NCBI GenBank assembly: GCA_947625995.1
Contig: CANQQN010000011.1
Coordinates: 1-18,186, forward strand
Direction: 5' to 3'
DNA: 18,186 nucleotides
From: an uncultured Lachnospiraceae bacterium
GTDB taxonomy: Bacteria; Bacillota; Clostridia; Lachnospirales; Lachnospiraceae
Shown here: positions 14,806 to 18,186 of the stretch, in pieces
Position numbering within the stretch: position 1 is the first letter of the stretch
Layout: every line of letters starts with the position of its first letter
Notes under the pieces: model-generated
Database searches by the model: none
What the model saw: the letters and a program-made list of their open reading frames with translations, nothing else
What the model was told of the DNA's origin: nothing
Program-made: the position numbers and the translations under genes

Positions 14806-15774
14806 TCAGGAAAAAGGCTCCACCGGAACCTCTATTTCGCCTGTGATCTCCCGGATATAATCCCAGCTTGTCCTTCCGGACTGGTAATCATTGCTCCGCA
14901 TCACCCTGTGACCCAGAAGATAAGGAGCCAGTTCCTTCACATCATCCGGCGTCACGAAGCTTCTGTTCCGAAGGGCTGCAAGGGCCTGAGAAGCCCGCAA
15001 AAAGGCAAGGGTGCTTCTGGGGCTGGCTCCCGCAAGGAGACTACTGTCCTTTCTGGTGGCCTCCACGATTCGCAGCAGATAACCGCGCACCTCCCTGTGA
15101 ACGTATACCTGCTTCACCGCCTCCTGAAGCGCAAAAATATCCGATACGCTGCATACCGGCTGCACATGCTCGATAGGACTATCGTTGATATACCGCTCCA
15201 TCATATCCAGTTCCCCCGCAAAGTCGGGAAAGCCCACGGAAAGCTTCATCATAAAACGGTCAAGCTGCGCCTCAGGCAAAGGAAAGGTGCCCAATGCCTC
15301 CACAGGATTCTGGGTAGCGATCACAAAAAAGGGCTCCGGAAGTCTTTTTGTCTGTCCGTCCACAGAAACCTGACGCTCCTCCATGCTTTCCAGCAGGCTG
15401 GACTGGGTGCGAGGCGTAGCCCGGTTGATCTCGTCAGCCAGCACAATGTTGGCAAATACCGGGCCTTCCCGGAATACAAATTCACTTTTTTTCTGATCGA
15501 AATAATTCAGGCCGGTCACGTCCGTCGGCAGCAGATCCGGTGTAAATTGAATACGCTTGAAGCTGCCGCTGACGGTTTTCGCAAGGGTTCTTGCAAGCAT
15601 AGTCTTTCCGGTGCCGGGCAGATCCTCCAGAAGCACGTGTCCACCGGCAAGATAGGCAGCCAGCACATACTCCGTCACAAGCTCTTTTCCCACCAGAACC
15701 TTTCCGATCTGTTCTTTGATCCTCGCGGCGGTCTTTCCGATCTCTTCGATCTGTGTATTCATCGTTTCGCTCAT
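14806..15774 (-). CDS. MoxR-family AAA+ ATPase
   Basis: A 322-residue AAA+ ATPase of the MoxR class, thought to act as a chaperone that matures or remodels partner complexes. Visible motifs are Walker A DLPGTGKT (51-58), Walker B IVLADEINRA (110-119), sensor 1 ATQNP (153-157, N156) and LPEAQLDRF (166-174) with the candidate arginine finger R173. A C-terminal lid domain contains GASPRS. ATG 15774 follows GGAG at 6 nt; an upstream in-frame start at 15846 has no ribosome-binding site. It is the first gene of the MoxR-DUF58-membrane protein operon. No clear sigma-A promoter was found in the 129 bp upstream, so read-through from nth is possible. Confidence 0.94.
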   Translation of the reverse strand: MSETMNTQIEEIGKTAARIKEQIGKVLVGKELVTEYVLAAYLAGGHVLLEDLPGTGKTMLARTLAKTVSGSFKRIQFTPDLLPTDVTGLNYFDQKKSEFVFREGPVFANIVLADEINRATPRTQSSLLESMEERQVSVDGQTKRLPEPFFVIATQNPVEALGTFPLPEAQLDRFMMKLSVGFPDFAGELDMMERYINDSPIEHVQPVCSVSDIFALQEAVKQVYVHREVRGYLLRIVEATRKDSSLLAGASPRSTLAFLRASQALAALRNRSFVTPDDVKELAPYLLGHRVMRSNDYQSGRTSWDYIREITGEIEVPVEPFS

Positions 15775-15903
15775 ATGAATCTCCACTCCTGTTTTATAAT
15801 GCGTCACTACATCTATAAAGTGTATAAAAGCAAAAAACGGTTGCACATTTTTTACAAAACGTATGCTTTTCTTTCCATCATTATTTCCGGATAAACAATT
15901 TGT

Positions 15904-16539
15904 TTACGAAAGATTCTGTTTACAGATATCATTCAGCACGCATTTGTCGCAATAAGGCTTTGTACGGGCCGTACAGACCTCCCGGCCATGGTGCACCAGC
16001 CTGTGGCAGAAGTCACTGCCTTCCTCCGGCGGGATCAGCTTCCACAACGCCATCTCCACCTTTTTCGGATCCTTGATGTGATCCACAAGCCCCATACGGT
16101 TCACCAGCCGGATACAGTGGGTATCGGTAACAATGGCGGGCTTTCCGAACACATCACCCATGATCAGGTTGGCGCTCTTTCTGCCCACCCCCGGCAGTTC
16201 CAGAAGCTTTTCAAAATCATCCGGCACCTTTCCGCCGTACTGCTCCCACAGGATCTTCATGCAGGCGCTGATGTCTCTCGCCTTGCTGTGCCCAAGGCCG
16301 CAGGGCTTCACAATAGCTTCGATCTCCTCCACAGGCGCTTCGGCAAGAGATCTCACATCAGGATATTTTGCGTACAGATCCTGCACCACCACGTTCACCC
16401 GGGCGTCAGTACACTGGGCGGCCAGCCGCACGCTCACCAGCAGCTTCCACGCCTCGTCGTAATCCAGCGAGCACTCCGCAAGGGGATATTCTTTTTTTAA
16501 TCGCTCAACGATCTCAAGGGCAAGTTTCTCTTTTGTCAT
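15904..16539 (-). CDS. nth: Endonuclease III (DNA glycosylase/AP lyase)
   Basis: A 211-residue base-excision repair enzyme that removes oxidised pyrimidines and cleaves the abasic site. The helix-hairpin-helix reads LPGVGRKSA with catalytic lysine K121; the catalytic aspartate is D139 in VTDTH, positions almost the same as in the E. coli enzyme (K120, D138). The C-terminal 4Fe-4S loop has cysteines at 189, 197, 200 and 206, spaced C-X7-C-X2-C-X5-C, one residue longer in the first gap than the usual X6. The start follows CGGAGGAATT. It lies 79 nt after thiN. A 15-bp palindrome (TAAACAATTTGTTTA, 15892-15906) overlaps the stop codon. Confidence 0.96.
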   Translation of the reverse strand: MTKEKLALEIVERLKKEYPLAECSLDYDEAWKLLVSVRLAAQCTDARVNVVVQDLYAKYPDVRSLAEAPVEEIEAIVKPCGLGHSKARDISACMKILWEQYGGKVPDDFEKLLELPGVGRKSANLIMGDVFGKPAIVTDTHCIRLVNRMGLVDHIKDPKKVEMALWKLIPPEEGSDFCHRLVHHGREVCTARTKPYCDKCVLNDICKQNLS

Positions 16540-16618
16540 AATTCCTCCGTTTCCAGAACCGTGTCAGAACAACCATGCGATATACGCCTGCCCCGGTAAC
16601 CACGGTCTGCCTGTATGT

Positions 16619-17263
16619 TTATCCGGTCTTGGATCCGGCAGCTTCTTTGGATCTTCTCTCGGTGATGATCAGCATGAGCCCCGTTTCCACAGAAAGGGTT
16701 GCTTCTTCCCCGATAAAAGCATTGCTGACCCCAAGTGGCACATCATTGGTCATCGTATAATCGGTCAGAGAATATTGAAATCCGCGTTCATACACGCCGG
16801 TACACCGTTCGCTGTAGGCAAGCACGGAAATCGTTCCCTTTGTGTCCGGGGGATATACCATTCTGGCAGGTCCCTGCACGATCCGGATCTCCTGCCGGTT
16901 TCCGATCAACACCGCCTCCTTCCCCGCCTTTGCCAGCCGGGCCATTAGCTGCAGGTTCGCCAAGGTATGGTCGATCCGTCCGCCGCAGCCGCCATAGAGA
17001 TAAAAGGTATCATATCCCCGGCGTTCTCCCTCCGCAATGGCGGCGCCCATATCCGTATCGTCCTTCACCACCGGAAGCTTCAGTACATTGGGATGCACAG
17101 GCAGCCGTTTTAAGGAATCAAAGTCACCGATGACCATATGGGGACGGATATGAAGTTTTTCAAGATAGACAAGGCCGCCGTCCGCGGCGATCAGAAAATC
17201 CCCGTCCTCAACCGGCAGAGCGGTTTCCTCAAACTCCCCGGCTCCTACAATCATACATTTCAT
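16619..17263 (-). CDS. thiN: Thiamine diphosphokinase
   Basis: A 214-residue cytoplasmic kinase that converts thiamine to thiamine diphosphate using ATP. Family motifs are in order: IAADGG (25-30), VIGDFDS (44-50), KDDTDMGAAI (67-76) and the glycine-rich GGCGGRIDHTLANL (91-104), in which the aspartates bind metal and the GGRxDH block lies at the active site. Length fits the family. ATG 17263 follows AAGGAG. The ribosome-binding site lies within a tandem repeat (17262-17356). The gene sits between argS and nth on the same strand. No thiamine riboswitch is seen upstream. Confidence 0.94.
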   Translation of the reverse strand: MKCMIVGAGEFEETALPVEDGDFLIAADGGLVYLEKLHIRPHMVIGDFDSLKRLPVHPNVLKLPVVKDDTDMGAAIAEGERRGYDTFYLYGGCGGRIDHTLANLQLMARLAKAGKEAVLIGNRQEIRIVQGPARMVYPPDTKGTISVLAYSERCTGVYERGFQYSLTDYTMTNDVPLGVSNAFIGEEATLSVETGLMLIITERRSKEAAGSKTG

Positions 17264-17356
17264 GCAGTCTCCTTACCCCCGGCTTCCTATTTGCCATGCA
17301 ATTTCCTTATTCGTGGCTTCTATTTGCCTTATGATTTCTTCATATCTGATTTCTAA
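17262..17356. repeat. Degenerate tandem repeat (about 33 bp, nearly three copies) before thiN
   Basis: Copy 1 (17262-17295, 34 bp) and copy 2 (17296-17328, 33 bp) agree at 27 of 33 aligned positions plus one gap, and abut directly. A more decayed third copy follows at about 17331-17356. Each of the first two copies carries, on the minus strand, AAGGA and an ATG, so the translation start signal of thiN is duplicated. Confidence 0.65.
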
Positions 17357-17394
17357 AACCTATATTCAGCCATGGCCGCGCTCGCCGCTATGCG

Positions 17395-18186
17395 TCACAT
17401 CTTCTCCGGCGCTTCAAAGCCAAGCAGGTCGATGCAAGTCTCCAGCACACCCTTCGTCAGCCTCAGCAGCCCGATCCATGACCCCTGTTTCTTTTCGTCC
17501 TCCTCGCCCATGATCTTTGTCTCATGGTAAAAACGGTTAAAGGCGTTGGACACTTCATAGACAAAAGAGCAGATCTTGTGAGGCGCATTTTCCTCCCATG
17601 CTGTCCCGATCACCGGCGCGAACTGGGTAAGCAAAAGCATCAGCGCTTTCTCACTGTCGCTCTGAGCCTCCTGCATAACCTCCTCTACGCCGCTTTTCTG
17701 TTCCGCGTACTTGTTCAGAATGGACTTGATCCGCACGATGGTATACAGGATATACGGGCCCGTATTCCCCTCAAAAGAAGTAAACCGCTCAATATCGAAT
17801 ACATAATCCTTGGAGGCCTGATTAGACAGATCTCCGTATTTCAAAGCAGAAAGACCCACGATCTTGGCGGTCTTTCTCGCTTCCGCCTCATCTACAGAAT
17901 GGTTTTCCACAATCTTTTTATACATCTCGTCGTTGATGTCCGAAACAAGCTGCTCCAGATGCATCACGCCGCCGTCCCGGGTCTTGAAAGGCTTCCCGTC
18001 TCTGCCGTTCATAGTACCGTGGCCAATAAACCGCAGCTTCACACTCTCATTCACAATGCCCGCCTTTTTGACACACCGGAACACCTGTGTAAAATACATT
18101 TCCTGACGCTTGTCCGTCACATAAATGATCCTATCCGGCTGATACAGCTTTTCACGTTCCAGAATGGTCGCGAGATCTGTGGTGGC
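17395..18186 (-). CDS. argS: Arginyl-tRNA synthetase, C-terminal part (runs off the window)
   Basis: The last 263 residues of a class I aminoacyl-tRNA synthetase that charges tRNA-Arg. The segment ATTDLATI near the window edge, IIYVTDKRQ, and LRFIGHGTMNG followed by GKPFKTRDGG (the KMSKS-loop counterpart in ArgS) are characteristic. The C-terminal anticodon-binding helical domain follows, including NTGPYILYTIVRI and a late NAFNRFYHE motif typical of the DALR domain. The frame is open to the right edge; the catalytic HIGH motif lies outside. A GTG at 18120 is internal, not the start. thiN follows after 131 nt. Confidence 0.96.
   Translation of the reverse strand, partial: ATTDLATILEREKLYQPDRIIYVTDKRQEMYFTQVFRCVKKAGIVNESVKLRFIGHGTMNGRDGKPFKTRDGGVMHLEQLVSDINDEMYKKIVENHSVDEAEARKTAKIVGLSALKYGDLSNQASKDYVFDIERFTSFEGNTGPYILYTIVRIKSILNKYAEQKSGVEEVMQEAQSDSEKALMLLLTQFAPVIGTAWEENAPHKICSFVYEVSNAFNRFYHETKIMGEEDEKKQGSWIGLLRLTKGVLETCIDLLGFEAPEKM

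Noticed and set aside
14908..15894. Plus-strand open frame of 328 codons opposite MoxR
   Set aside because: Antisense shadow of a conserved AAA+ gene; composition is rich in His, Arg and Lys with no family pattern.
15775..15903. Sigma-A promoter for the MoxR operon
   Set aside because: Several TATA-like -10 candidates (for example 15816-15811) lack a -35 box at 16-18 bp, so no call was made.
17264..17394. Thiamine diphosphate (THI-box) riboswitch upstream of thiN
   Set aside because: The gap is 131 bp and shows a tandem repeat, with none of the conserved CUGAGA or ACCUGA-type elements.

Overview
This 18.2 kb window looks like the chromosome of a gut-type Clostridia, most likely a Lachnospiraceae. 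The base composition is near 50% GC, Shine-Dalgarno sites are strong (AAGGAG or GGAGG), and the gene types fit: a CUT1 sugar ABC importer without its own ATPase, LacI and DUF624 (YesL) partners, a MATE exporter, TSUP, and a MoxR/DUF58 operon. The assignment is an inference from gene content; no rRNA or other phylogenetic marker is present. No tRNA, insertion sequence, CRISPR array or prophage was seen.

Left edge (1-676): the 5' part of a D-lactate dehydrogenase-type gene on the minus strand. It is preceded by a 414-bp stretch holding a decayed ECF-transporter S-component fragment and a strong intrinsic terminator.

Sugar locus (677-9731): a minus-strand operon runs permease 1, permease 2, lipoprotein binding protein, intracellular GH32 beta-fructosidase, PfkB fructokinase, terminator. 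It diverges from a plus-strand unit of a LacI regulator, YesL/DUF624 and a membrane-tethered protein of unknown function. Together they suggest uptake of sucrose or short fructans, cytoplasmic hydrolysis, and phosphorylation of the released fructose. The 371-bp divergent region holds two near-consensus promoters with 17-bp spacers, a 27-bp dyad that is the best LacI-operator candidate, related repeats, and a CcpA-type cre match.

Transport and leader RNA (9704-12172): a minus-strand MATE efflux gene converges on the sugar locus and overlaps it by 28 bp. Its 5' leader carries four mutually exclusive RNA arms ending in an intrinsic terminator, a full attenuator layout. A TSUP/TauE-type permease lies upstream.

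MoxR operon (12265-15774): MoxR AAA+ ATPase, DUF58 protein and a polytopic membrane protein on the minus strand, with no transglutaminase partner.

Housekeeping right end (15904-18186): nth (endonuclease III), thiN (thiamine diphosphokinase) and the 3' part of argS, all on the minus strand. A degenerate tandem repeat of about 33 bp includes the thiN ribosome-binding site.
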